From Streptomyces guryensis (lineage in GTDB: Bacteria > Actinomycetota > Actinomycetes > Streptomycetales > Streptomycetaceae): a stretch of 64,000 nucleotides of DNA. The position numbers and the translations under genes are program-made. The notes beneath the pieces are model-generated. The model ran no database searches, was not told where the DNA came from, and saw only the letters and a list, made by a program, of their open reading frames with translations. This document shows, piece by piece, positions 54,650-63,633 of this stretch. Each line of letters begins with the position of its first letter. The stretch's first letter is position 1. The DNA lies in assembly GCF_021261325.1 (NCBI RefSeq), contig NZ_JAJSBI010000037.1, positions 23,726-87,725 on the forward strand, given 5' to 3'.

Positions 54650-55948
54650 TCAGCGGCCCGTGCCGATGCTGGTGGCCTTGGACTGCAGGTCCTGCTGAGC
54701 CTGGGCCACGGTGGCCTTGCCCAGGCTCAGCCTCTCCAGTTCGGAGTCAATGGCGTCAGCGACCTGCTGCCAGGTGGTGATGGCGGGCGGTGCCTTGCTT
54801 ACCTTCAGCTGCTCGGCGAACGCCTGCATCGCCTCGTCGTCGCTCAGCTTGGCCTCGTCCCACGCCCCCGGCGTGGCGGGAAGGGAACCCGTTGCCTTCG
54901 CGTAGGCGGCGAGGTTGGCGGGTTCGGTGAGGAACTCGGCGAACTTCCAGGCCGCGTCGGAGTTCTTGGCGTCCTTGAAGACCGCCAGGTCGCTGCCGCC
55001 GGCGAACCCGGCCGCCTGCTTGCCCTTCGGCAGCGGCATGGTCTTCCACTTGCCGTCCAGCTTCGGGGCGTCTTTGCGGAGGCTGCCGCTGACCCACGCG
55101 CCGTCCTTGTAAACGGCGATCTGTCCGTCCTGGAAAGCCTGCAGGCTGTCCGTCTTGTCCGTGGGCGCCAAGCCCTCCGTCGGGACGCTCGCGTAGTACT
55201 CCAGCGCCTCGGCGACCGCCGGCGAGTCGAAGGTGAACTTCTTGGTGCTCGGGTCGTAGATGTCGCCGCCCTGCTGCCAGACCAGCGGCAGCAGGAAGAT
55301 CCAGGAGTTGAAGCCGATCGACAGCCCGCTGGCGTAGCGCAGCTTCGGGTTCTGCTTGCCCGCGGTGGCCTGGATGGCCTTCAGATCCTTCAGGTAACCG
55401 GCCCAGTCACTTGCCGGGGCGCCCTTGATACCCGCCTTCGCTGTGAGGTCGCTGCGGTAGTAGACCGCCTGGGTGTCGGCGATGAACGGGACGCCGTAGG
55501 AGGTGTCCTTGTACTTCGTGGTGTCCCACTGACCCGGGTAGAAGTCTGACGACTTGATCGACGTCGGGGTGGCCTGGAAGCCGTTCATGCCGGCCATCTC
55601 GGCCATCCAGGTGGTGCCGATCACAGACATGTCGGGTGTGTTGCCGCCGGCGATGGCGGTGGTCAGCTTGTCGTGGGCGGAGGCCCAGGGCACCGGGGTG
55701 ATCTGGACCTTCGCGCCGGGGTTCTGCTCCTCGAACTTCTTGGCCAGGCTCTGAAGGGACTTGTCAGGATCACCCATGGACCACATGACGACCTTGCCGG
55801 TGGCCTTGCCGCTGCCCAGCTTCGCGGGGGCGTCCGTGCCGGGCCCGGAGTCGGCGCTGCGGCCGCAGCCGGTCGCCACCAGGGCTGCCGTGACGGTGAC
55901 GCACAGGACCTGGATTGTTCTGACGGTGTGACGAGTAGAGGTACGCAT
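54650..55948 (-). CDS. Sugar-binding lipoprotein of ABC importer
   Basis: 432 residues from an ATG with AGGAG 7 nt upstream. The lipobox is VATGCG (Cys28). The mature part is an extracellular solute-binding protein (VVMWSMGDPDKSLQSLAKKFEEQNPG; GVPFIADTQAVYYRSDLTAKAG). It heads the operon with two permeases and GH3. The sugar is not readable; neighbours suggest a beta-glucan or fructan oligosaccharide. Confidence 0.92.
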   Translation of the reverse strand: MRTSTRHTVRTIQVLCVTVTAALVATGCGRSADSGPGTDAPAKLGSGKATGKVVMWSMGDPDKSLQSLAKKFEEQNPGAKVQITPVPWASAHDKLTTAIAGGNTPDMSVIGTTWMAEMAGMNGFQATPTSIKSSDFYPGQWDTTKYKDTSYGVPFIADTQAVYYRSDLTAKAGIKGAPASDWAGYLKDLKAIQATAGKQNPKLRYASGLSIGFNSWIFLLPLVWQQGGDIYDPSTKKFTFDSPAVAEALEYYASVPTEGLAPTDKTDSLQAFQDGQIAVYKDGAWVSGSLRKDAPKLDGKWKTMPLPKGKQAAGFAGGSDLAVFKDAKNSDAAWKFAEFLTEPANLAAYAKATGSLPATPGAWDEAKLSDDEAMQAFAEQLKVSKAPPAITTWQQVADAIDSELERLSLGKATVAQAQQDLQSKATSIGTGR

Positions 55949-56430
55949 AGTGCGGCTCCTTGCCATTGAGCGAAACAGGCGCGGGGGGGCGAAGAGGAAA
56001 GTGACGGCGGGCGGGTGTCCGGATGGGCCGGCTCGTGAAGTGGGAACCGTCCGCGGTGGCATGGCATCGACGGTCAGTCGCAGGTCGCGGCTGGAGCGTT
56101 CGTCCCGGAGCGGTGGCGGCCGGCGGGGGTGGGCCAGGCGTGCCGCTCGGTGTGCCGGGTCGGGGAGGTGCAGACGGAACGGGCACCTCGGCGGTGACGC
56201 TGGTTGCGCGTGCGGGGTGGTGATGCCGGCCGGAAGGCGAACGGGCCGGTCGTGCCGGTAGGTGCACCGGCTTCAGGTTGAGCTGGACGACCTACCGGCC
56301 TGCGCGAGGTCCGGTGGGGTCAGTTCCATGTCGGGATGGGGTCCGTCTCCGCCTGCGGGGCTGGGGAGGTGCGGCGGAGACGGACGGTTCGATGGGACGC
56401 CGACGCCGTACGCATCGCGACGACATGGCG
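55949..56430. other. Intergenic region before the importer operon
   Basis: 482 nt between the lacI gene and the binding-protein gene, both on the minus strand. It should hold the importer promoter. A 10-bp inverted repeat (GCCGGTAGGT at 56254, complement at 56290) could end the lacI transcript. No palindrome like those at 57511 or 58825 was found here. Confidence 0.45.
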
Positions 56431-57438
56431 TCAGTTCGGGCTCGGCCGTAACGTCGAGCCGCGGACCACGAGACTGGTGGGAATGACGCACGACGGGGCC
56501 GCCTTCGGCACTCCGCGCACATGGTCCAGCAGCAGACGCGCCGCCGCCGCGCCCATCTCCCGCATGGGCTGGCGGATGGTGGTCAGTGCCGGATAGGTGT
56601 ACGAGGCCATCTCGACGTCGTCGAAGCCCACTACGGCGACATCCTGCGGAACCCAGAGCCCGGCCTCGTGCAGGGCGGTGAGCACGCCGGCCGCCGAGGG
56701 GTCGTTGTGTGCGAAGACCGAGTCGAACTCCAGACCGTCCGCGAGAGCGGCTGCGATCGCGCTCCGGCAGCGTTCGAACTGGAAGTCGCCGCAGATGATG
56801 CTGCGTTGGTCGATCTCGATCCCGGCTTCCGCATAGACATCGACGAAGCCGCCCAGCCGTTCCCGGGTACAGCCGAACGCGTCGGGGCCGGTCACGACCA
56901 GAGGACGACGGCGCCCGATTTCCAGGAGGTGCCGCGCCGCCTGCGCACCCCCCTCCCGGTTGGTGGTGGCCACGTAGGGGAACCCCGGCCGCTGGAAGCG
57001 GTCGTCTATCAGCACGACCGGCAGCCCTGCTTCGTGCAGTTCCGTGATGTAGCCCATGGCGCCCTCGGGCTCTATCACCAGCAGACCGTCGAACGACTTG
57101 GCAGCGACCTGCAGACCCAGGCGGCGCAGTGACTCCTCACCGTGGTTCCAGGTCAGCATGCGCAGTCCGAAGCCCTCGGTCTCCAGCGTCTCAATGACCG
57201 CCTGCACGATGCCTGACCAGGCCCAGGCCAGGTCAGGGACCAGCATGCCGATCATCTGTGTCGTGCCGCGGGCGAGGCCGACCGCACCGGCGCTCGGCAC
57301 ATAGCCGAGCTCCGATATCGCCTTGCGGACCTTCAGGACGGTGTTCTCGTTGATCTCGCCCTTGCTGTTCAGCACGCGTGAGACCGTCGTCTTGCTGACG
57401 CCGGCCCGGGCGGCCACGTCGGCGATGGTGACTCCCAT
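56431..57438 (-). CDS. LacI-family regulator of the second sugar locus
   Basis: 335 residues from an ATG with GAGGAGG 4 nt upstream; the longer open frame before it lacks a ribosome site. HTH VTIADVAARAGVSKTTVSRVLNSKG at residues 3-27, hinge, then the sugar-binding domain ending in LARPS-like sequence. It is upstream of the importer operon on the same strand and probably controls it. A dense array of ACCGGTTCCGG-like repeats lies upstream, suggesting autoregulation. Confidence 0.9.
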   Translation of the reverse strand: MGVTIADVAARAGVSKTTVSRVLNSKGEINENTVLKVRKAISELGYVPSAGAVGLARGTTQMIGMLVPDLAWAWSGIVQAVIETLETEGFGLRMLTWNHGEESLRRLGLQVAAKSFDGLLVIEPEGAMGYITELHEAGLPVVLIDDRFQRPGFPYVATTNREGGAQAARHLLEIGRRRPLVVTGPDAFGCTRERLGGFVDVYAEAGIEIDQRSIICGDFQFERCRSAIAAALADGLEFDSVFAHNDPSAAGVLTALHEAGLWVPQDVAVVGFDDVEMASYTYPALTTIRQPMREMGAAAARLLLDHVRGVPKAAPSCVIPTSLVVRGSTLRPSPN

Positions 57439-57510
57439 GCCACCTCCTCTCCTCCACGCAGCGGCGGGAATGTCCTCCCGCACCAAAGGGCCGATCGTAC
57501 AGAGACTCGC

Positions 57511-57560
57511 GGAACCGATACCGGGAGCGGTTCCGGAACCGGTTTCGGTACCGGTTCCGG
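57511..57560. promoter_or_regulatory. Array of GGAACCGGTTCC-like operator repeats
   Basis: Within 50 nt lie GGAACCG, CGGTTCCGGAACCGGTTTCGG and GGTACCGGTTCCGG, several overlapping palindromes around ACCGGT and TTCCGGAA. They are about 75-120 nt upstream of the lacI start at 57438. Probable multi-site operator. Confidence 0.6.
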
Positions 57561-57674
57561 CAGTGAAGCACCGAGCGACTCAGCCCGTCAACACATCGGA
57601 ATCAACTCGTTTACAGAGAATTTCCAAGCCTCGGACACCCCGCCGGTACCGGGACGCCGTGCCGGAGACGGTCG

Positions 57675-58715
57675 TCAGCGGTCCTCTGCGGCGGGGATTT
57701 CGCCGGAGCCGCGGGCGAGGTAGCGGGTGGGCAGCACGCGGTGCCGAGCGGGGCCGCGCTCACCGTCGAGACGGTCGAACAGCAGGCCGGCGGCTTCCCG
57801 GCCGATCGCGGCGTGATCCTGGGCGATCACCGAGATGCCGGGTTCGAGGAGACCGGCCAGAGGCAGGTCGTCGAAGCCGATCAGCGCCACCCGGTGCTGC
57901 AGGCGGAGCTCCTGCAGGGCCATGCGGGCCCCGACGGTCAGGAGATTCTGGCCGGAGATGAACGCGGTGGGCGCATGAGCGAGGGCCAGGAGTTCTCGGG
58001 TCGCTTCCTGGGCGGCCTCCACGCCGTGCAGGTCGCGCCTCACGAGCGAGCGGTGCAGAACGCATCCCGCTTCCGCCAGTCCCTTCACGAACCCGGCGTA
58101 ACGCTCCTCGGCCGTCCAGATGGTGCGGAGGTCTCCGAGGAAGGCGATGCGCCGGTGACCTGCCGCGTGCAGCCTTTTCACCGCCGCCTGCACGCCCGCG
58201 CGGTTGTCCACCGTCACGGCGTCCACCTGCGGCGCTGTGGTGCGGCGGTCCATGCAGACGACGGGTGTGCCGGCGCGGCGGGCCGCGTCGAGGTCGGTGT
58301 CGTTCTGTCCGGTGGGCACCACGATGAGGCCGTCGACCCGGCGGGCGGCGAAGGTCTTCAGCAAGCCGCGTTCCCGGACCGGGTCCTCGTCGGTCGACCC
58401 GGCCAGGAGCAGCATGCCGTGCTCGGCGGCGGCGTCCTCCACTGCGCGGTGCAGCGCTGCGGAGAAGGGATTGGCCGCGTCTTCCAGGACCAGGCCGAGG
58501 GTGTGGGTGCGGCGGTCGGCCCGGCGCAGGCTGCTGGCCGTCAGATCCTGGCGGTAGCCGAGCAGCTCGGCGGCCCGCTTCACCCGTTCCGCCAGGTCAG
58601 GGGTGACGGGCTTGCCGTTGACGACCCGCGAGACGGTGGCGATCCCCACCCCGGCCATGGTCGCGACGTCGCGCATGGTTGATCGCCGACCATTGTCGTT
58701 GTGCTCGCTGGACAA
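57675..58715 (-). CDS. LacI-family regulator divergent from the levanase-like gene
   Basis: 346 residues from a TTG (LSSEHNDNGRRSTMRDVATMAGV) with GGGAGA 5 nt upstream; an ATG at 58676 without a ribosome site is the alternative. HTH MRDVATMAGVGIATVSRVVNG and a full ligand domain. It is divergent from the secreted GH32 gene with two AACGTT-centred palindromes between or at its own start. Likely a fructan-responsive repressor. Confidence 0.88.
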   Translation of the reverse strand: MSSEHNDNGRRSTMRDVATMAGVGIATVSRVVNGKPVTPDLAERVKRAAELLGYRQDLTASSLRRADRRTHTLGLVLEDAANPFSAALHRAVEDAAAEHGMLLLAGSTDEDPVRERGLLKTFAARRVDGLIVVPTGQNDTDLDAARRAGTPVVCMDRRTTAPQVDAVTVDNRAGVQAAVKRLHAAGHRRIAFLGDLRTIWTAEERYAGFVKGLAEAGCVLHRSLVRRDLHGVEAAQEATRELLALAHAPTAFISGQNLLTVGARMALQELRLQHRVALIGFDDLPLAGLLEPGISVIAQDHAAIGREAAGLLFDRLDGERGPARHRVLPTRYLARGSGEIPAAEDR

Positions 58716-58724
58716 CGTTTTCTC
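58709..58724. promoter_or_regulatory. LacI-type operator overlapping the lacI start
   Basis: TGGACAACGTTTTCTC, centre AACGTT, imperfect palindrome. It covers the TTG start and part of the ribosome-binding site of the lacI gene, so binding would block its own expression. Confidence 0.5.
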
Positions 58725-58821
58725 CCGGGGATCAATGACACCGTGCAGCCGTCTCGATCCTCGCATTCAGGAGTTTTCCTGCACAGGGTCTGGACTTCGG
58801 CGGCAGGGTGCCCTTACGTTC

Positions 58822-58837
58822 GGCGAAACGTTTCCAG
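58822..58837. promoter_or_regulatory. LacI-type operator before the levanase-like gene
   Basis: GGCGAAACGTTTCCAG contains the perfect 10-bp palindrome GAAACGTTTC at 58825-58834, in the spacer 170-185 nt before the GH32 start. The shape is typical of LacI/GalR operators. Confidence 0.65.
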
Positions 58838-59007
58838 CCCTGCTGGAGCTGCCGGTGCCGTGCTGCCCCCGCAGCCGGGCTCGCCCGTGACCTTGGACGA
58901 GGCCACGGCGCAGCCGCCGCCCGCACCCGACGCGCGTCAAGCGTCACTCGCCGCGCGTCAGTCCCCTACGGCTGAGCCGAAGCCCGCACGCCCGCAAGGA
59001 GCGCCAC

Positions 59008-61563
59008 ATGTCCAGAACCACTCGTCCGCGCCGCAGACTCCTGGCCGCACTGGCCGTCCTGTCAGGGCTCGGCCTGGTAGCCGCCTCTCCCGCCACGGCC
59101 GACACGCTCTACCACGAGAAGTACCGCCCCCAGTTCCACTTCACCCCGGCCCAGAACTGGATGAACGACCCCAACGGCCTCATCTATTACAAGGGCCGGT
59201 ACCACCTGTTCTTCCAGTACAACCCGGACGGCAACACCTGGGGCAACATGTCCTGGGGCCATGCGGTCAGCACCGACCTGGTGCACTGGAAGCAGCTCCC
59301 GGTGGCCATCCCCCAGGACGACCAGGAGATGGTCTTCTCCGGCAGCGTGGTGCTGGACAGGAACAACACCACCGGCTTCGGGACCAAGAAGAACCCTCCG
59401 CTCGTCGCCATCTACACCAGCGCGCAGAAGTCCTCCGGCAAGCAGCAGCAGGCCCTCGCCTACAGCACCGACGGCGGCACCACCTGGACCAAGTACGACG
59501 ACAACCCCGTGCTCGACATCGGCTCGAACAACTTCCGCGACCCGAAAGTCTTCTGGTACGCCCCCACGCAGCGCTGGCTGATGGCAGTCTCCCTCGCCGA
59601 CCAGCACAAGATCTCCTTCTACAGCTCGGCCGACCTCAAGCACTGGACCCACCAGAGCGACTTCGGCCCGGCCGGCGCCACCGGCGGGGTGTGGGAGTGC
59701 CCGGACCTGTTCCCGCTCCCGGTCGACGGCGACCCGAAGAAGACGAAGTGGGTGCTGGCGGTCAACCTCAACCCCGGTGGCATCGCGGGCGGCTCCGGCG
59801 CCCAGTACTTCGTCGGCGACTTCAACGGCAAGAAATTCACCGCCGACGACACCGGCACGACGTACACCCCGCCGAGCGGCACCGTCATGCAGGACTTCGA
59901 GTCCGGCTCGTTCGGCGACTGGACGGCCACCGGAAGCGCGTTCGGCAGCGCGCCGGCGACCGGGGCGGTGGACTGGCAGTCACAGGTCACCGGCATCGAG
60001 GGCAAGGCTTTCGCCAACAGCTTCCACGGCGGCGACGCCTCCACCGGCACCCTCACCTCGCCCGAGTTCACAGCGACCAGCGACTACATCAACTTCAAGG
60101 TCGGCGGCGGCAACCACCCGTACGACCCCGACGCCGTCCTGGGCGACGAGCCGGCACCCACCGGTGAAACCCTCGCCGACTTCGAGGCCAGCACCTACAC
60201 CAGCCCCATCGGCGACTGGACCGCCACCGGCGACGCCTTCGGCACCGGACCGGCCCAGGGCGCCATCGGAGACCAGCAGCAGGTATCCGGCTACCTCGGC
60301 AACGGCCTGGTCAACAGCTTCCACGGCGGCGACGCCTCCACCGGCACCCTCACCTCGCCGGCCTTCACCATCGACAAGAAGTACCTGGACTTCCTCATCG
60401 GTGGCGGCTACCACCCGGCCGACTCTGACGCCCCCACCGCAGTGGAGCTCGTCGTGGACGGCAAGGTGGTGCGCTCCGCCACCGGATCCAACGGCGAAGC
60501 CCTGAACTGGACGTCGTGGGACCTGTCCGACCTGCAGGGCAAGCAGGCCCAGATCAAGGTCGTGGACGACAACGCGGGCGGCTGGGGCCACCTCAACCTC
60601 GACCAGGTCGTTCTCTCCGACACCCAGGCGAAGCGCCCCTCCATCGAGACCGGCGTGAACCTGCTGGTCGACGGCAAGGTCGTCCAGAGTGCCACCGGCG
60701 CCGACTCCGAGAACCTCGACTGGGCCTACTTCAACACCACCGCCTACAAGGGCAAGAAGGTCCAGATCCAGATCGTGGACGCCAACCCCGGCGGCTGGGG
60801 ACACGTCCTCGCCGACCAGTTCACCGCCGCCGACAAGCCCGCCCTGAACGCCACCCAGCGCGCCCACTGGCTCGACTACGGCGCCGACTTCTACGCCGCC
60901 AACACGTGGACCGACGCACCCGGCGGCCGCCGCGTCATGATCGCCTGGCTGAACAACTGGAACTACGGCCAGGCCATCCCCACCACCCCGTGGCGCAGCG
61001 CCGACACGTTCCCCCGCCAGCTGTCCCTGAAGACCGTGAACGGCAAGGTCCAGCTGAACCAGCAGCCGGTCGGTGAACTGACCACGCTGCGCGGCGCCGG
61101 CACCAAGGTGCCCAGCACCCGCGTCACGAACACCACCACCCCGCTCTCGGTGCACGGCAGCACCCTGGACCTTCAGGCAGACCTCACCCCGGGCACCGCC
61201 GACCGCTCCGGCCTGGACGTCCGCACCGGCGCCGGGCAGCGCACCCGCATCGGCTACGACACCGCCACCGGCGAGGTCTACATCGACCGCTCCGCATCCG
61301 GCGACACCGACTTCGACCCGACCTTCACCGACGTCCAGCGAGCTCCGCTCGATCTCCACGGCGGCCGGCTGAGCCTGCGCGTCCTTGTCGACGACTCCTC
61401 CGTCGAGGTCTACGCCCAGAACAGCCGTGGCGAACAGGTCACCCTCACCGACCAGATCTTCCCGGACCCGTCCAGCACGGGTGGCGGTGCCGCCTTCGCC
61501 GAAGGCGGCACCGCCACCATCGACCACATGCAGGCGTGGCGGCTGAAGTCCATCTGGCCGTGA
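59008..61563 (+). CDS. Secreted levanase/inulinase-like GH32 with a large insert in the catalytic domain
   Basis: 851 residues with a signal peptide (RRRLLAALAVLSGLGLVAASPATA). GH32 motifs are intact: WMNDPNG (nucleophile Asp54), FRDPKVF (Asp178) and WECPDLF (acid/base Glu230). Between about residues 292 and 612 the propeller is interrupted by two related beta-sandwich segments (DFESGSFGDWTATGSAFG and DFEASTYTSPIGDWTATGDAFG, each followed by NSFHGGDASTGTLTSP). The propeller resumes at YGADFYAANTW and VMIAWLNNWNYG, followed by the C-terminal sandwich. It should degrade levan or inulin outside the cell and feed the adjacent importer and cytoplasmic GH32. Confidence 0.9.
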   Translation: MSRTTRPRRRLLAALAVLSGLGLVAASPATADTLYHEKYRPQFHFTPAQNWMNDPNGLIYYKGRYHLFFQYNPDGNTWGNMSWGHAVSTDLVHWKQLPVAIPQDDQEMVFSGSVVLDRNNTTGFGTKKNPPLVAIYTSAQKSSGKQQQALAYSTDGGTTWTKYDDNPVLDIGSNNFRDPKVFWYAPTQRWLMAVSLADQHKISFYSSADLKHWTHQSDFGPAGATGGVWECPDLFPLPVDGDPKKTKWVLAVNLNPGGIAGGSGAQYFVGDFNGKKFTADDTGTTYTPPSGTVMQDFESGSFGDWTATGSAFGSAPATGAVDWQSQVTGIEGKAFANSFHGGDASTGTLTSPEFTATSDYINFKVGGGNHPYDPDAVLGDEPAPTGETLADFEASTYTSPIGDWTATGDAFGTGPAQGAIGDQQQVSGYLGNGLVNSFHGGDASTGTLTSPAFTIDKKYLDFLIGGGYHPADSDAPTAVELVVDGKVVRSATGSNGEALNWTSWDLSDLQGKQAQIKVVDDNAGGWGHLNLDQVVLSDTQAKRPSIETGVNLLVDGKVVQSATGADSENLDWAYFNTTAYKGKKVQIQIVDANPGGWGHVLADQFTAADKPALNATQRAHWLDYGADFYAANTWTDAPGGRRVMIAWLNNWNYGQAIPTTPWRSADTFPRQLSLKTVNGKVQLNQQPVGELTTLRGAGTKVPSTRVTNTTTPLSVHGSTLDLQADLTPGTADRSGLDVRTGAGQRTRIGYDTATGEVYIDRSASGDTDFDPTFTDVQRAPLDLHGGRLSLRVLVDDSSVEVYAQNSRGEQVTLTDQIFPDPSSTGGGAAFAEGGTATIDHMQAWRLKSIWP

Positions 61564-61781
61564 CCAACCCTCACGTCCCCGGGCCTGACGTCATCAAGCG
61601 GCTTCCGGCGTGCGGATCTCCCTCGCCCGCGTGAGCGATACGTGCGCGGAGCGCCCAACACGAGGCGTCATGAGCAGGATCGAGCAAGAAGCCTCGTGGT
61701 GCTGACCAGGTGAAACGGCACCACGAGGCAGCGTCGAGCACCCCCCAGCAGGGATCCAATCCCACTCCTGGAGCGGGTGTC

Positions 61782-61813
61782 GCAGGGTTCGAATCCTGCC
61801 GTCGATACACCCA
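61782..61813 (+). other. tRNA 3'-end-like fragment
   Basis: GCAGG-GTTCGAAT-CCTGC is a perfect T-arm (5-bp stem, standard loop), followed by a 7-nt acceptor-like strand and ACACCCA. No matching anticodon arm with T33 and no 5' acceptor strand precede it. It looks like the 3' end of a tRNA gene carried as an attachment-site copy. Confidence 0.45.
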
Positions 61814-62040
61814 GCGTCCGGTGAAGAGGGCCACCCGAAGGGAGCGGCGGATGTAGGCGAACCTTGGAGGCAGCAGAAGTAAATGCTCTGGTCCGCGGCA
61901 TCTTCTGCGTGAGCGATGCGTGAGCGGACGGTGCGGCACAACTCGCCGCGCGCCGGATCGGCACGCACGGCGCACATGCTCTGACCAGGTGGTTCCGGAC
62001 ACCGAACCAGCGTCCGGAACCCTCCAGCAAGCTTTGGCCA

Positions 62041-62062
62041 GGACTTTTAATCCGTTAGTCGT
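62041..62062 (+). other. tRNA-Lys-like anticodon-arm fragment
   Basis: GGACTTTTAATCCGTTAGTCGT has the stem GGA/TCC around the loop CTTTTAA with anticodon TTT, then a variable-loop-like GTTAGTCGT, as in tRNA-Lys. No T-arm follows. Probably a recombination remnant. Confidence 0.4.
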
Positions 62063-62124
62063 CGTCCGGCCGCCCGTAGTGGTGTCGCCCCCTGGGACGA
62101 TCAGGATCTCGACACCTGGGACCT

Positions 62125-62420
62125 GACACTCACATGTGACCACGTTGCCAAGCACACGCAGCACCGCAGCAACAGTTACGTCCTCGCTCGCGTCTTCGAC
62201 TGCCCCGAGTGTGGTGAACGCCGCGGCGTTGTGCAGAGCGTCCGTGACCGGCCTGCACCGACGAGGCCACCCAGTCTGATCGCGCGGCAGCGGATCAAGA
62301 ACGACTGGCTGGAGAGCGGCAGCCGCTCAGGAGAAGCTCCGGCGCGAAGAGCGCAAGGCTGGCGACGCGTCGCCGTATCGCCGAGATGCAGAAGCCGGGT
62401 CCTGAAGCTGAGAACAGCCG
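62125..62420 (+). mobile_element. Debris of a mobile-element protein with zinc ribbon
   Basis: LTCDHVAKHTQHRSNSYV and VFDCPECGERRGVVQSV give two Cys pairs or a Cys-His pair, then in another frame LAAAQEKLRREERKAGDA, a coiled-coil-like stretch. Such small zinc-ribbon/coiled-coil proteins accompany integrase genes in actinobacterial integrative elements. No start is found and it is frameshifted. Confidence 0.45.
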
Positions 62421-62624
62421 GGTTGCGTGAGCGGACGGGGAAATACCCATTGGATGTGACGTCATGCACGGGGGTCCACAAGTCCCTGAACAGCGAGAAC
62501 AGGGGCGAACGTGATCACCGAGCACCATCCGTCACGATCATGCAGGCGCCCTCGTAAAGAACAGGTATGGTCGCCGAGTGCTGTGCGTCTCGGGCTCACC
62601 GCGTCTCGCCGTAGGCTCTGGGGC

Positions 62625-63527
62625 ATGAAACTGCGCCTGAGCACCCTGATCCTTCCGTACCGTCGTTGGAACGAGGGGGGTCGTGCGGCCTGGCAGCGCG
62701 CAGAGGAACTCGGCTTCCACACCGCATACACCTACGACCACCTCTCCTGGCGGAGCTTCCGCGAGGGACCCTGGTTCGGTGCCGTACCGACGCTGACCGC
62801 AGCCGCGGGCATTACCCGGCACATGCGTTTGGGAACCCTGGTCACATCGCCTAATTTCCGCCATCCGGTGCCGTATGCGAAGGAGCTGATCTCGCTCGAC
62901 GACGTCTCCGGTGGCCGTTTCACTCTGGGTGTGGGCGCCGGCGGCTCAGGGTTCGACGCTACCGCGCTCGGCCATGAGCTGTGGACCCCGCGTGAGCGTG
63001 CCGACCGGTTCGGCGAGTTCGTCCAGCTCCTGGACCAGCTGCTGACCGAGGACTCGGTGTCGTATGAGGGCGACTTCTACTCGGCGCACGAGGCGCGCAA
63101 CCTACCGGGCTGTGTGCAGCGTCCCCGGCTGCCTTTCGCGGTGGCGGCGACAGGCCCGCGCGGTCTGCGGCTGGCTGCACGGTACGGGCAGGCGTGGGTG
63201 ACCACGGGCGACCCGAAGGTCAACGAGAACGGCACTCCTGAACAGTCGGTTCAGGCCATTCGCGGCCAGGCCGAGAAGCTGGCCGATGCCTGCGCCGAGA
63301 TCGGACGGGACGTGGCCGAGCTCGACAAGATCCTTCTCACGGGGTTCACTCCGGACCGCGGCCGTCCGCTGGGGTCCCTCGATGCTTTCGTGGACTTCGC
63401 GGGACGGCATCGGGAGCTGGGTTTCACCGAGATCGTGGTCCACTGGCCGATCTCCGGCTCGGACTTCGCGGCTGACGAGAAGGTCTTCGAGCAGATCGCG
63501 ATGGAAGCGTTGGCACAGCTCCGCTGA
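62625..63527 (+). CDS. LLM-class F420-dependent oxidoreductase
   Basis: 300 residues from ATG 62625. The luciferase-like TIM-barrel pattern is clear: LILPYRRW, AEELGFHTAYTYDHLSW, MRLGTLVTSPNFRHPVPYAKELISLDDVSGGRFTLGVGAGG, and a C-terminal EIVVHWP. Members use F420H2 or FMN to reduce or oxidise varied metabolites. Monocistronic, with no functional neighbour. A truncated inverted copy lies 100 nt downstream. Confidence 0.88.
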   Translation: MKLRLSTLILPYRRWNEGGRAAWQRAEELGFHTAYTYDHLSWRSFREGPWFGAVPTLTAAAGITRHMRLGTLVTSPNFRHPVPYAKELISLDDVSGGRFTLGVGAGGSGFDATALGHELWTPRERADRFGEFVQLLDQLLTEDSVSYEGDFYSAHEARNLPGCVQRPRLPFAVAATGPRGLRLAARYGQAWVTTGDPKVNENGTPEQSVQAIRGQAEKLADACAEIGRDVAELDKILLTGFTPDRGRPLGSLDAFVDFAGRHRELGFTEIVVHWPISGSDFAADEKVFEQIAMEALAQLR

Positions 63528-63596
63528 GTGTTGCCCGTTGGGGCCGAGAGGGATCCTGCCTCCGGGCTTGGAGAGGCCGCCCCTCAATTTTCGGCC

Positions 63597-63633
63597 GCGT
63601 TTTCGCAGGTCACGATGTGATGGGCGAAAACGC
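63597..63633. repeat. 10-bp inverted repeat at the truncation point of the second LLM copy
   Basis: GCGTTTTCGC at 63597-63606 and its complement GCGAAAACGC at 63624-63633, 17-nt loop. It coincides with the place where homology to the LLM gene ends. Confidence 0.6.

Noticed and set aside
53537..55549. 670-residue frame opposite the second importer
   Set aside because: Crosses several real genes and has low-complexity composition.
59980..61527. 515-residue open frame antisense to the levanase-like gene
   Set aside because: Val/Gly-rich shadow frame of a high-GC gene; no domain, start site or neighbours.
61740..61813. Complete tRNA gene
   Set aside because: The T-arm is good, but the preceding stem has a mismatch, lacks T33 and no 5' acceptor strand pairs with the 3' end.
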